Shown: positions 17,186-25,761 of the stretch, in pieces
Position numbering within the stretch: the stretch's first letter is position 1
How the letters are laid out: every line of letters starts with the position of its first letter
Assembly (NCBI RefSeq): GCF_002797715.1
Contig: NZ_PGFF01000001.1
Span: forward strand, 372,001-436,000
From: Diaminobutyricimonas aerilata
Lineage (GTDB): Bacteria; Actinomycetota; Actinomycetes; Actinomycetales; Microbacteriaceae
Direction: 5' to 3'
DNA length: 64,000 bases
The notes under the pieces: generated by a model
The model's input: the letters and a program-made list of their open reading frames with translations, nothing else
Databases searched by the model: none
Told to the model about the DNA's origin: nothing
Position numbers and translations under genes: made by a program

Positions 17186-17816
17186 GGTCGCGGCCGCCGC
17201 GCTGCCGCGGCTGCTGCTGAACCTCCCCGGCCGGTGGTGGGACTTCCCGCTCCACGACCCCGTGGCCGGTGATGCCGCGATCCGCCGCATCATCGACGAC
17301 CACGTCGGTCGTGCCGACCGGTTCGCGACGTTGCGCCGGCAGCTCGCCGCCCAACTCGGTGATGCGCTCCGCACGGCGTCGGACGGTGGCGCGTCATCGC
17401 TCAGCGTCGCGGTCGAGCTTGTGCCGCGCGTGCCGCTCAGCGCGACCTGCTCCGTGCACCTCCCCGACCTGTCGGTGAGCCCCGCGGTCGGCACGGATGC
17501 GAGGGTTGTGATGGACGTGTTCGCCGAGAGCCTCGAGCGCTCCGGGCTCGGTGAGGGCACGGCGCCGCACCGATTCGGCGCCGGATCGTCGCAGGTACTG
17601 CGCACCCACCGCATCCGAGCCGTGCAACCGGACGGGGACGATCCCCTCGATGTACTCGTCATCGACTACTGGATCACCGTGCCCGGCACGAAGCGGCTGG
17701 CCCTCGTGCGCTTCTCGAGCCCGTTCGTCGACCTTCAGGCGTCCCTGCTGCGTCTGTTCGACGCGGTGCTGCGCGCAGCGACGTGGCAGCCCGCGCGGGC
17801 GGAGGCTCGCGGCTGA
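17169..17816 (+). CDS. Hypothetical protein, last gene of the ESX-like cassette
   Basis: 215 residues, ATG 17169 inside the end of the lipoprotein gene. Soluble, mixed alpha/beta. Features are a WWDFPLHDPV stretch near the start, LVIDYWITVPGTKRLALVRFSSPFVDL near residues 158-186, and a C-terminal helix. It somewhat resembles EspG/YukD-neighbourhood hypothetical proteins in style, but I do not recognise a family. The gene order suggests a chaperone or accessory role for the preceding products (inference). Confidence 0.65.
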   Translation: MDRAPEVAAAALPRLLLNLPGRWWDFPLHDPVAGDAAIRRIIDDHVGRADRFATLRRQLAAQLGDALRTASDGGASSLSVAVELVPRVPLSATCSVHLPDLSVSPAVGTDARVVMDVFAESLERSGLGEGTAPHRFGAGSSQVLRTHRIRAVQPDGDDPLDVLVIDYWITVPGTKRLALVRFSSPFVDLQASLLRLFDAVLRAATWQPARAEARG

Positions 17817-17867
17817 GCGACCGCCGTGACCACGCCGGACCGCGCCGCGAGGGCGGCCGACGCTGGT

Positions 17868-17873
17868 TAGCAT
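17868..17873 (+). promoter_or_regulatory. Leaderless-type -10 box
   Basis: TAGCAT followed by 6 nt and ATG 17880 of the PAP2 gene. Confidence 0.55.
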
Positions 17874-17879
17874 TCCCGG

Positions 17880-18605
17880 ATGCCCGACTCAGCCGCCACC
17901 CGTAACGACCTCCGCAGCCAGGACGCCGGCGCCGCGCGCGTGCAGCGGCTGTGGCCGCTCGTCAGCGGCCTCGTCGCGCTCGGCCTCGTGGTGATCGGCG
18001 GAGCGCTCATCGCCCTGCGGCAGTACGACGTCGTGCCGTATGAGGTCGACCAGGAGTGGATGGAGGAGCTGCTCGAGGTGCGCAACCCGTTCTTCGAGAC
18101 GGTCGCGATCGGCTTCGACGAACTCGGCGGCGGCATCGTCGGGGTGATCGTCGTTCCGATCCTCCTCATCGTGGTGCTCGTGCTCGTGAAGCGCCGCTGG
18201 GGTGCACTGTACTTCCTCGTCGCCGCGGTGCTCAGTGCGGGACTCGTGCAGCTGATCAAGAACCTCGTCGACCGCCCGCGGCCGGAGGAGATCCTCGTCG
18301 CCGCCGACTTCGGCTCCTTCCCGAGCGGGCACACCGCGAACGCGGCGACCCTCGCCGTCGTGCTCGGCATCATCCTGCGTCGCTGGTGGGTGTGGATGCT
18401 CGGGGTGCTGTGGGTCATCGGCATGCTGCTGAGCCGCAACTACCTCGGTGCCCACTGGCTCACCGACACGGTCGGCGGGCTCGTGCTCGGAGCGGCCGTG
18501 GCGCTCATCGTCTGGGCGCCGTTCGCACACAAACTTCATCGCGAGACACTCCGGCGACGGCACATCGCCGCGCCCCCGACCCCGGAGCAGCCGGTCGGCA
18601 GGTGA
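17880..18605 (+). CDS. PAP2-family membrane phosphatase
   Basis: 241 residues, about six membrane segments. The three phosphatase signatures are complete: KNLVDRPRP (KX6RP), SFPSGHT (PSGH) and SRNYLGAHWLTD (SRX5HX3D). It probably removes phosphate from a lipid or undecaprenyl pyrophosphate at the outer membrane face. The first segment follows a short basic N-terminus. Likely leaderless, since TAGCAT lies 6 nt upstream of ATG. The next gene has its own promoter 20-30 nt downstream. Confidence 0.9.
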   Translation: MPDSAATRNDLRSQDAGAARVQRLWPLVSGLVALGLVVIGGALIALRQYDVVPYEVDQEWMEELLEVRNPFFETVAIGFDELGGGIVGVIVVPILLIVVLVLVKRRWGALYFLVAAVLSAGLVQLIKNLVDRPRPEEILVAADFGSFPSGHTANAATLAVVLGIILRRWWVWMLGVLWVIGMLLSRNYLGAHWLTDTVGGLVLGAAVALIVWAPFAHKLHRETLRRRHIAAPPTPEQPVGR

Positions 18606-18625
18606 CGCGCGCCGCGCCCTCGGGT

Positions 18626-18631
18626 TAGCGT
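18626..18631 (+). promoter_or_regulatory. Leaderless-type -10 box
   Basis: TAGCGT followed by 6 nt (cggagg) and GTG 18638 of the AAC(3)-like gene. Confidence 0.55.
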
Positions 18632-18637
18632 CGGAGG

Positions 18638-19453
18638 GTGACCGGATCGACACCGCCGCCGTCCACGCGCGCGAGTCTCGCGGACGACCTGCGCCGCCTC
18701 GGCCTGGAGCCGGACGACGCCGTCATGGTGCACGGCGCGCTCAGCCGCGTCGGCCCGGTCGTCGGCGGCCCGGACGCCCTCGTCGACGCCCTGCTCGAGG
18801 TCGTCGGACCCGGCGGCACGGTGCTCGGCTACCAGGACTGGGAACTCGGGGTGGACGTCTGGGACGCGGACGGCCGCGTGCTCGAGGACCTGCGCGCCCA
18901 CGTGCCGCCGTTCGACCCGGCGACAGCACGAGCGGCCCGGGCGCACGGCATCCTCGCCTCGACCATCGGCACCCGCCCCGGGGTCGTGCGCAGCGGCAAC
19001 CCGGGAGCCTCGGTCGCCGCCCTCGGCGCGCGGGCGGGGGAGTTCACCGCCGACCACAACCTCGTCGATGGCTACGGTGCAGACTCGCCGTTCGCGCGTC
19101 TCGTCGACGCGGGCGGGCGGGTCGCGATGATCGGTGCGCCCCTCGACACGATGACGCTGCTGCACCACGCCGAGGCGCTCGCCGACGTGCCGGGCAAGAG
19201 GCGCATCCGCATCGAGTACCCGATGGTCACGCCGTCGGGGGTGGAGTGGCGCTGGGCCGAGGAGTTCGACACGGACGCCCCCGTCGTCGACGCGTTCCCC
19301 GATGACTTCTTCGCGCGGATCGTCGAGGACTACCTCGCGACGGGCGCCGGTCGCAGCGGCAGGGTCGGTCGCGCCGAGTCGGTGCTCGTCGACGCGGCCG
19401 GCATCGTGCCGTTCGCGGTGGAGTGGATCGAGGCGCGCGCGCCTCGCCACTGA
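18638..19453 (+). CDS. Aminoglycoside N(3)-acetyltransferase family protein
   Basis: 271 residues. Family layout: VMVHGALSRVGPVVGGPDALVDALLEVVGPGGTVLG near the start, RSGNPGASVAALGARA about 127-142, DHNLVDGYGADSPFARLVD, and VAMIGAPLDTMTLLHHAE. AAC(3) enzymes transfer acetyl from acetyl-CoA to the 3-amino group of deoxystreptamine aminoglycosides. Many chromosomal relatives are YokD-like with unknown substrates. The usual His in the RS.HP..S motif is Asn here (SGNPGAS), so resistance activity cannot be assumed. It is convergent with the photolyase, 6 nt apart. Confidence 0.82.
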   Translation: MTGSTPPPSTRASLADDLRRLGLEPDDAVMVHGALSRVGPVVGGPDALVDALLEVVGPGGTVLGYQDWELGVDVWDADGRVLEDLRAHVPPFDPATARAARAHGILASTIGTRPGVVRSGNPGASVAALGARAGEFTADHNLVDGYGADSPFARLVDAGGRVAMIGAPLDTMTLLHHAEALADVPGKRRIRIEYPMVTPSGVEWRWAEEFDTDAPVVDAFPDDFFARIVEDYLATGAGRSGRVGRAESVLVDAAGIVPFAVEWIEARAPRH

Positions 19454-19459
19454 CCGCGA

Positions 19460-20818
19460 TCAGGCGGGGGAGGTGCGGCGCATCCGCTCGTAGGCGGCGA
19501 GGGCACGCCGCCGGGTCTCACCCAGGTCGACGATCGGCTCGGGGTACTCCGGGGTGCCGTACTCGGGCACCCACCGCCGCACGTAGCGCCCGTGCGGGTC
19601 GAACTTCGTGCGCTGCAGCTCGGGGTTGAACACGCGGAAGAACGGGGCGGCGTCGGCGCCGGAACCCGCGACCCACTGCCAGTTGGCGGCGTTGTTGGCC
19701 TCGTCGGAGTCGACGAGGGTGTCCCAGAACCATTGTTCGCCCACGCGCCAGTCGGTGAGCAGGTTCTTCACGAGGAAGCTCGCCGTCACCATCCGCACCC
19801 GGTTGTGCATGTACCCGGTGTGCCACAGTTCGCGCATGCCCGCGTCGACGAGGGGGATGCCGGTGCGTCCGTGACGCCAGGCGTCGAGTTCGGCCGGGTC
19901 GGGATCCGCCCACTCGAAGGCGTCGAACGACGACCGGTAGTTGCGGGTGGCGAGGTCGGGGGTGGAGAACAGGATGCTCGTGTTGAACTCGCGCCAGCCG
20001 AGCTCGCTGAGGAACTTGCCCGCGTTGCGGCGGCCGGCGTCATCCAGTTCGCCGTTCAGGCGGTGCCAGACCTGCACCGGTGACACCTCGCCGAACCGCA
20101 GCCGCGGGCTGAGCCGGGAGGTGACGGTGAGCTCGGGCCGGTCCCGCTCGTGGTAGTCGCCGAGGGTGTCGGCGACGAAGTCATCGAGAGAGTCGCGGGC
20201 GGCCGCCTCGCCGGGCGTCCACGTCTCGCGGAGTCCGCCCGCCCAATCCGGAGCGGTGGGGAGCAGAGTCCACTCGGCGAGGTCGTCGCTCTCGACCTCG
20301 ACCGCGTGCATCGAGTCCGGCGCGGGCGCGAGGGCACGCACGGGACGCTCCTGCGCTGCGCGCCAGAAGGGCGTGAACACGCGGTAGGGCGCCCCCTGCT
20401 CGGTCTGCACCGTCCACGGTTCGTGCAGCAGGTTGGCGGCGAAGCTGCGCACCTCAACGTCGTCGTCGCGCAAACGCTGCTTGAGCCGCGCATCCACCTC
20501 TCGCGACGCTCCGTAGCGGCGGTTCCAGTACACGGCACCGGCACCGGCCTCGCCGACGAGGCGCGGCACCACCGTCTCGGCGGCGCCGCGTCGCAGCGTC
20601 AGCCGTCCGCCCCGCTCCGCCACCGCATCCGCGAGCGCGCCGAGGCTGCCGTGCAGCCACCAGCGGCTCGCGCCGCCGAGCGGCCGGGATTCGGGACTCG
20701 CCTCGTCGAGCAGGTACAGCACGACGATCGCGCCACCGCGCGCGGCCGCGGCGGCGAGCGCGGGGTTGTCGTCGACCCGCAGGTCGTCACGCAGCCAGAC
20801 GACCGTGGGGGAGGTCAC
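19460..20818 (-). CDS. phr: Deoxyribodipyrimidine photolyase
   Basis: 452 residues. Light-driven repair of cyclobutane pyrimidine dimers. N-terminal Rossmann photolyase domain (VVWLRDDLRVDDNPAL) for the antenna cofactor; C-terminal FAD domain with GRTGIPLVDAGMRELWHTGYMHNRVRMVTASFLVKNLL, DWRVGEQWFWDTLVD and NNAANWQWVAGSGADAAPFFRVFNP, all class I hallmarks. The GTG start overlaps the MarR stop (GTGA), so it is translated from the regulator transcript. Confidence 0.95.
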   Translation of the reverse strand: MTSPTVVWLRDDLRVDDNPALAAAAARGGAIVVLYLLDEASPESRPLGGASRWWLHGSLGALADAVAERGGRLTLRRGAAETVVPRLVGEAGAGAVYWNRRYGASREVDARLKQRLRDDDVEVRSFAANLLHEPWTVQTEQGAPYRVFTPFWRAAQERPVRALAPAPDSMHAVEVESDDLAEWTLLPTAPDWAGGLRETWTPGEAAARDSLDDFVADTLGDYHERDRPELTVTSRLSPRLRFGEVSPVQVWHRLNGELDDAGRRNAGKFLSELGWREFNTSILFSTPDLATRNYRSSFDAFEWADPDPAELDAWRHGRTGIPLVDAGMRELWHTGYMHNRVRMVTASFLVKNLLTDWRVGEQWFWDTLVDSDEANNAANWQWVAGSGADAAPFFRVFNPELQRTKFDPHGRYVRRWVPEYGTPEYPEPIVDLGETRRRALAAYERMRRTSPA

Positions 20819-21252
20819 GCGCGACCCAGGCGCAGTTTCGTGCAGAGCTCCGTGAGGGTGCGCAGTTCGTCGAGGGTGAGGGTGCCGCCGACGCGGCGGG
20901 CGATCGCGTCCGCGTGCTGGATGGCGACGCGGCGGAACAGCTCGTAGCCCGGCTGGCTGATCTCCACGATGGTGCCGCGGCCGTCATCCGGATCGCTCGA
21001 CTTCGTGACGAGTCCGCGCACGACGAGGCGGTCGACCATGCGGCTCACACTCGGCTGCGTGAGCAGCAGGTGCTTGTGCAGGTCGCGGATGCGCAACCGT
21101 CGATCGGGCTGGCGCGAGAGGTTGAACAGCACGTCGTATTCGGTGAGCGACAGCTCGCCGGTGGGGAAGGACTCCTGCAGCTCGCGCAGCACCGTCACTT
21201 GCGCGCGGAACAGTGCCTCCCACGCGTCGACCGCGACCGCCTTCTCGCTCAC
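20815..21252 (-). CDS. MarR-family transcriptional regulator
   Basis: 145 residues. Winged helix: LSLTEYDVLFNLSRQPDRRLRIRDLHKHLLLTQPSVSRMVDRLVVRGLVTKSSDPDDGRGTIVEISQPG. GTG 21252 has TAGAGT 6 nt upstream, so the mRNA is probably leaderless. It forms a two-gene operon with the photolyase, which may place repair under redox or phenolic control (inference). Confidence 0.9.
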   Translation of the reverse strand: MSEKAVAVDAWEALFRAQVTVLRELQESFPTGELSLTEYDVLFNLSRQPDRRLRIRDLHKHLLLTQPSVSRMVDRLVVRGLVTKSSDPDDGRGTIVEISQPGYELFRRVAIQHADAIARRVGGTLTLDELRTLTELCTKLRLGRA

Positions 21253-21258
21253 CCCACC

Positions 21259-21264
21259 ACTCTA
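21259..21264 (-). promoter_or_regulatory. Leaderless-type -10 box
   Basis: TAGAGT on the minus strand, 6 nt before GTG 21252 of the MarR gene. Confidence 0.5.
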
Positions 21265-21406
21265 GGCAGCGCCGCCGACAGCGCGTCGGGGCTTCTGCTG
21301 GGAGCAGAGCGCGGGTCGCCGCCTCCCGCCGCTCCCTGCGCCCGCCGAAGGGCCCGTGCGTGAACGTCGTGCCCGGCTCGGCGGCGAACCCGCTCCGGAC
21401 GTGATT

Positions 21407-21440
21407 GAGGGCCGGTCGCAGAGGCAAGCGACCGGCCCTC
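21407..21440. terminator. Strong hairpin, likely terminator
   Basis: Perfect 13-bp stem (GAGGGCCGGTCGC with GCGACCGGCCCTC) and an 8-nt loop. It lies 180 nt downstream of the leftward ABC exporter genes and in the upstream region of the MarR gene. No T-run follows on either strand, as is usual in high-GC actinobacteria. Confidence 0.6.
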
Positions 21441-21620
21441 TCCCTTGCACCAAGAGTGTCCTGCAATCACATTCCGCGGTAGCTGCCACAGCAAACAACT
21501 AACGCTCTTGAAATGTATAACGAGGAGGTAACGGTGTCTAGTTATCCGTTCGTTATTTTCCTGCGAGTTCGCTCAAGCCGGCTCGCTCCCCGTCGCGGAC
21601 GTCGGGCTCCTCGTCGGCGC
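21441..21620. other. AT-richer junction with orphan ribosome binding site
   Basis: About 180 nt without a convincing gene. Positions 21490-21565 are clearly lower in GC than anything nearby. GAGGAGG at 21522-21528 followed 5 nt later by GTG 21534 (reads VSSYPFVIFLRV) looks like a true translation start. After about 15 codons the frame runs into Arg-rich antisense of the ABC permease. It may be the truncated head of a lost gene at the edge of an inserted block. Confidence 0.4.
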
Positions 21621-22910
21621 TCACTCGTATCGGAGAGACGTCACCGGGTCGGCGCGTGCCGCACGGGCTGCCGGCAGCGCTCCGGCGAGGAATGCGATCC
21701 CCATGACCACCAGGATGATCGAGGCGACCGAGACAGGATCGAAGGCGATCAGGGTGAGGCCAGGCAGGCTCGTGAGAAGCCCACCCGAGAGCGCAGCGCT
21801 GACCACGCCGCCCACGAGGATCGCGATGACCACGCCGAGAGCACTGCCGAGAAGCCCGATGAAGGCGGCCTCCAGGCTGAACAGCGAGAAGATCCGGCCA
21901 CTGCCCATCCCCATGGCCTTCATGAGCCCGATCTCGCGGGTGCGCTCCTGCACCGACATGAAGAGGGTGTTGACGATCCCGAATCCCGCCGCAAGCAGGG
22001 CGATGATCGCGAAGGCGTTGAGCACGAGGACGATGCCGTCGATGACTGCGGTGATGGCGCCGAGCTGATCGGCGACGGTGGTGCCTGTGAAGCCGGCGTC
22101 GGAGAGGCGATCCTGCAGGGCGGTGATCTCATCCGCCGTGGCGTCGGGACTGAACCAGATGCTCGCCTGACCGTACCGCTCGGTCTCGTCGCTGGACAGC
22201 CCGGTGCTCTGCGCCGCGAACAGCGCGTCGGTGAGGGCATCGTTCGTCGTCACCGCGGCGCCGGCAGGAGAAGCCAGTGCCTCCTCGGCCACGCCGATCA
22301 CTGTGGCGTCGATCACGTGCTGGGAACGGTCTGCGGCGGTCACCGCGATCGAGACCGTCTGCCCGACGGCGGCCTCATCGGTGTCGAAGCCCAGCGGCTC
22401 GACATACGAGACGGGGATCAGTGCCTGCAGTTCGCCGGAGGTATCGTCGAGTTCCTCCCCCGCGGCGAGCTGAACGGACTGACCCTCCACGAGTGAGCCG
22501 ATGCTCAGCACGAACCGGTCTCCGTCGCCGGCGCGGATGTAGTCCGCCGAGATCGACTTGGTGGCCTGCACGTCGAGGACCCCGTCCACGTTCTCGAGGG
22601 TGTCGAGATCGGCCGGTCCCAGGGCCGAGACGGTGGCGCCATCGAAGCCGCCACTCGCGATGGCGTCCGGGTCGTATTCCGCGGGACCTGAGTCCTCCGC
22701 CGAATCGGAGTTCTTGGTCACGCTCATGACATCCGGCGCCCCCACGGCGGTCACGGTGTCGTCGATGTACGCGTTGATCCCCGTGCCCAGACCGCTGGTG
22801 AGCGTCAGGGTGAACGCCCCGACGAAGATGGCCAGCACCGTCAGAGTCGTCCGCGTCTTGGACCGGAACGTGTTCGCGACGGCCGAGCGGACGAGGTCCG
22901 GGGCGTTCAT
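21621..22910 (-). CDS. MacB-type ABC transporter permease (FtsX family)
   Basis: 429 residues from ATG 22910. An N-terminal membrane segment (TLTVLAIFVGAFTLTLTSGLG) leads to a large periplasm-side MacB core domain (about 45-300), then three segments of the FtsX domain: VLVLNAFAIIALLAAGFGIVNTLF with VQERTREIGLMKAMGMGSGRIFSLF between, ending in AARADPVTSLRYE. Start overlaps the ATPase stop (ATGA). Such exporters move peptides, antibiotics or lipoproteins. The divergent kinase/regulator pair suggests envelope-stress or peptide-antibiotic control. Confidence 0.9.
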   Translation of the reverse strand: MNAPDLVRSAVANTFRSKTRTTLTVLAIFVGAFTLTLTSGLGTGINAYIDDTVTAVGAPDVMSVTKNSDSAEDSGPAEYDPDAIASGGFDGATVSALGPADLDTLENVDGVLDVQATKSISADYIRAGDGDRFVLSIGSLVEGQSVQLAAGEELDDTSGELQALIPVSYVEPLGFDTDEAAVGQTVSIAVTAADRSQHVIDATVIGVAEEALASPAGAAVTTNDALTDALFAAQSTGLSSDETERYGQASIWFSPDATADEITALQDRLSDAGFTGTTVADQLGAITAVIDGIVLVLNAFAIIALLAAGFGIVNTLFMSVQERTREIGLMKAMGMGSGRIFSLFSLEAAFIGLLGSALGVVIAILVGGVVSAALSGGLLTSLPGLTLIAFDPVSVASIILVVMGIAFLAGALPAARAARADPVTSLRYE

Positions 22911-23605
22911 GCGGCCACCGCCGCGCTGTCCTCGACCACGAGACCGTCCCTGAGGAAGATGCGGCGGTCGCACCGGGCAGCGAGATCCTCGTCGTGGGTC
23001 ACCACGATCAAGGTGATGCCGTGCTCTCGGTTGAGAGTGAACAAGATGTCCTCGACAACCGCGCCGGTCTGGCTGTCGAGGTTTCCCGTCGGTTCGTCGG
23101 CGAAGAGGATGCGCGGGTTGTTCACCAGGGCGCGGGCGATCACCACCCGCTGCTTCTGTCCGCCGGAGAGGTCTGCGGCCTTGCTTCTGGCCTTGCCCTC
23201 CATCTCGAGCTGCTCCAACGCGGCGAGACCGCGGCGGCGCCGCTCCGCCCGTCCGATACCCGCGATCTTCATCGGCAGCACGACATTGTCGAGCACGGTC
23301 GTGTTCCCGGTGAGGAAGAACTGCTGGAACACGAAGCCGAACGTCCGATTCCTCGTGCGGTTGAGACGGCTTCCCCGAAGGGTGCCGGTGTCGACACCTT
23401 CCAACACGATCCCGCCCGATGAGGGCGCGTCGAGCAGCGCCATGAGATGCATGAGGGTGGACTTGCCGGATCCGCTCTTGCCGACGATCGCGATGCTCTC
23501 GCCTTCGTGCACGCCGAAACTCACGCCTCGGAGGGCATCGAACCGGTTCTGGCCGCGCCCGTATGACTTGTGCAGGTCGTCGACCGACATGATCGGGGTG
23601 TTCAT
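22907..23605 (-). CDS. MacB/LolD-type ABC transporter ATP-binding protein
   Basis: 232 residues. Walker A GKSGSGKST, Q-loop FVFQQFFL, signature LSGGQKQR, Walker B RILFADEPTGNLDS, switch His in VVTHDED. ATG 23605 is preceded by TGAGGAG at 5 nt. First gene of the leftward exporter operon. It diverges from the sensor kinase gene across 154 nt that should hold both promoters. Confidence 0.93.
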   Translation of the reverse strand: MNTPIMSVDDLHKSYGRGQNRFDALRGVSFGVHEGESIAIVGKSGSGKSTLMHLMALLDAPSSGGIVLEGVDTGTLRGSRLNRTRNRTFGFVFQQFFLTGNTTVLDNVVLPMKIAGIGRAERRRRGLAALEQLEMEGKARSKAADLSGGQKQRVVIARALVNNPRILFADEPTGNLDSQTGAVVEDILFTLNREHGITLIVVTHDEDLAARCDRRIFLRDGLVVEDSAAVAA

Positions 23606-23759
23606 GGGACTCCTCAGGTATCGGGGTGAGCTTCCAGCGTCGCGACGTCGGCTTCGCGGCGCGTCGCCCACCTGCGGGCACTTCGATACCGCCGACGCGG
23701 TACGTCGCCTGGCCCGCTGGGATGATGCGGGCTGCCCCGGGCTGCTCCACACTGGACAC

Positions 23760-24953
23760 GTGGACGCGACCGTGGACGGGCGGGACCCTTGGTCTCCGTC
23801 GGTCAGACGGGCCCTGAGGTGGGTAGGTGATGCCCTCGGGGTCTTGCTCGTCTTCTCGTCGTTCTTCTTGCACGGCCCTCTGCCGCAATCGCGATCCGCC
23901 TCCGCGGTGGCGCTGATCGCGATTCTCGTCGCGGCCCTGCTGCTCCTCGTCCGCCGACGATGGCCCATCCCTGTCCTCGCGGGATGCGTCGCGCTGTATG
24001 GCCTCGCGAGCGCGACCGGAACCGTCGCGCCGGGGATCGTACTGGCCATAGCGATCGCGACATTCGGCCTCGCCAACCGGTCCACGAGACGCGTCACGAT
24101 CATCGCCGCAGCTATCACCGCAGCGGCGGTGTTCCTGCTGAGCGTGATCGGCGCGGTCGTGAGCGCCGCCGACCCGAGGATGGTGCAGTTCGTGCTGGCC
24201 GTCGCTCTTGCGGCGGCGGCGGGCGACGCGACCCGTTCGCGGCGTGAATACATCGTCGCGATCACCGAGCGAGCCGAGCGCGCGGAGCAGACCAGGGAGG
24301 CGGAGGCCAGGCGTCGCGTCTCGGAGGAACGCCTGAGGATCGCGCGCGATCTTCACGACACCGTCGCGCACCAGATTGCGGTGATCAGCCTCAACGCCGG
24401 GTTGGCCTCGTCTTCGCTGGAATCCCCAGAGAAGGCGAAAGAGGCATTGAGCGCCATCCGCAGCGCGTCCCGAGCCGTGCTCAGTGAGATCGGCAACCTC
24501 CTCGCACTGCTGCGCACCGAAGATCCCGATGCCGTGATCACGGCGCCGCCGCCGGGCCTGGGGAGACTCGACGAGTTGGTGGCGCAATTCGCCCAGTCGG
24601 GCCTTGCGGTGCGGCTCCGGGTAGAAGGGGACCCTGGCCGCGTCGGGGGCACCACCGACCTCGTCGCGTACCACGTCATCCAGGAGGGGCTCACGAACGC
24701 GCTCAAGCACGGCGGCGACCACCGTGCCCACGTGCTCGTCGAGGTCACCGACGACCAGGTGGCGGTGGTGGTCACGAATCCCACCGTTCCCTCCGCTGTG
24801 GACGCCGAAACCCGTGGTGCGACCGTCGGTCACGGTCTGCTCGGCCTGCGTGAACGAGTCGCGTCGGTCCGTGGCGTCATCGAATCCGGCATCACGGCCG
24901 GCGGCTATCGGCTTGCGGCCGTCCTGCCGTCCACGAAGGAGGGACCCGGGTGA
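23760..24953 (+). CDS. Membrane sensor histidine kinase (NarL/LiaS-like, HisKA_3)
   Basis: 397 residues from GTG 23760 (GTG 23772 is an alternative). About five membrane segments lie in the first 135 residues with very short loops, a layout of intramembrane-sensing kinases linked to exporters. Then HisKA_3 with RIARDLHDTVAHQIAVISLNAG and HATPase (EGLTNALKHGGDHRAHV, GHGLLGLRERVASV). The stop overlaps the response regulator (GTGA). It probably senses the exporter substrate or membrane damage and drives the divergent ABC genes. Confidence 0.88.
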   Translation: MDATVDGRDPWSPSVRRALRWVGDALGVLLVFSSFFLHGPLPQSRSASAVALIAILVAALLLLVRRRWPIPVLAGCVALYGLASATGTVAPGIVLAIAIATFGLANRSTRRVTIIAAAITAAAVFLLSVIGAVVSAADPRMVQFVLAVALAAAAGDATRSRREYIVAITERAERAEQTREAEARRRVSEERLRIARDLHDTVAHQIAVISLNAGLASSSLESPEKAKEALSAIRSASRAVLSEIGNLLALLRTEDPDAVITAPPPGLGRLDELVAQFAQSGLAVRLRVEGDPGRVGGTTDLVAYHVIQEGLTNALKHGGDHRAHVLVEVTDDQVAVVVTNPTVPSAVDAETRGATVGHGLLGLRERVASVRGVIESGITAGGYRLAAVLPSTKEGPG

Positions 24954-25630
24954 TCCGCGTGCTCGTGACGGACGACCAGCCGCTCATCCGCCGGGCAGTG
25001 TCGGGCATCCTGGATCAGGCCGACGGGGTCGAGGTCGTCGGTGAGGCGGACACCGGTACCGCTGCGATCGCGCAGACCGCGCTCCTGCACCCGGACGTCG
25101 TGCTGATGGATATCCGGATGCCGGAGCTCGACGGCATCGACGCCACCGCATCCATCTGCAGTGACCCGGAGCTCGCTCAGACCCGCGTGCTGATCCTGAC
25201 GACCTTCGAAGAGGACGAGTACGTGCTCGCGGCGTTGCGGGCAGGTGCCAGCGGCTTCATCGGTAAGGGCGCCGAGCCGGAGGAGATCGCGCGCGCCGTC
25301 CGCGCCGTGCACGCCGGCGAATCGCTGCTCTCGCCCCGTGCCACGAGGGCGCTGATCGAGAAGTACGTGCGCGCGCCGGGCAGTCCGCCCGCTCACCGAC
25401 CATCGGGCGCGCCACCGGAGCTCGATCAGCTCACCGATCGGGAGCGTGAGGTGCTCGTCCTCGTGGGACGCGGGCTCTCGAACACCGACATCGCGACCGA
25501 CCTCTTCATCTCCCCTCACACGGCGAAGACGCATGTGAACCGGATCATGATCAAGCTGCAGGCGCACGACCGGGCGCAGCTGGTGATCCTGGCCTACGAG
25601 AGTGGCATGCTCCGTCCCGGGGGCGGCTGA
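24950..25630 (+). CDS. NarL/LiaR-like response regulator
   Basis: 226 residues. Receiver: VLVTDDQPLIRR, phospho-Asp in VVLMDIRMPELDG, Lys in GFIGKGAEP. LuxR helix-turn-helix: LTDREREVLVLVGRGLSNTDIATDLFISPHTAKTHVNRIMIKL. Coupled to the kinase by a GTGA overlap. Confidence 0.93.
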   Translation: MIRVLVTDDQPLIRRAVSGILDQADGVEVVGEADTGTAAIAQTALLHPDVVLMDIRMPELDGIDATASICSDPELAQTRVLILTTFEEDEYVLAALRAGASGFIGKGAEPEEIARAVRAVHAGESLLSPRATRALIEKYVRAPGSPPAHRPSGAPPELDQLTDREREVLVLVGRGLSNTDIATDLFISPHTAKTHVNRIMIKLQAHDRAQLVILAYESGMLRPGGG

Positions 25631-25761
25631 CCCGACATGGAGTACCCCGAGCGCGGTACTCGGGATACGTCTCGGAGGGGACGCGCGCACCCCGTCGCTC
25701 CGCGAGCCTGGACCCACCGCCGCAGAACGCCGCGCGACGGCATCCGATCCAGGAGGAGAAC

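Noticed and set aside
21513-22496. Plus-strand open frame starting in the AT-rich junction
   Set aside because: After about 25 codons it is antisense of the ABC permease with shadow composition. Only its start region is of interest.
21621-24833. A 1070-codon open frame on the minus strand spanning exporter, ATPase antisense and kinase region
   Set aside because: Only the part from ATG 22910 reads as a real protein. The rest is Arg/Asp/Gly-rich shadow of GC-rich genes.
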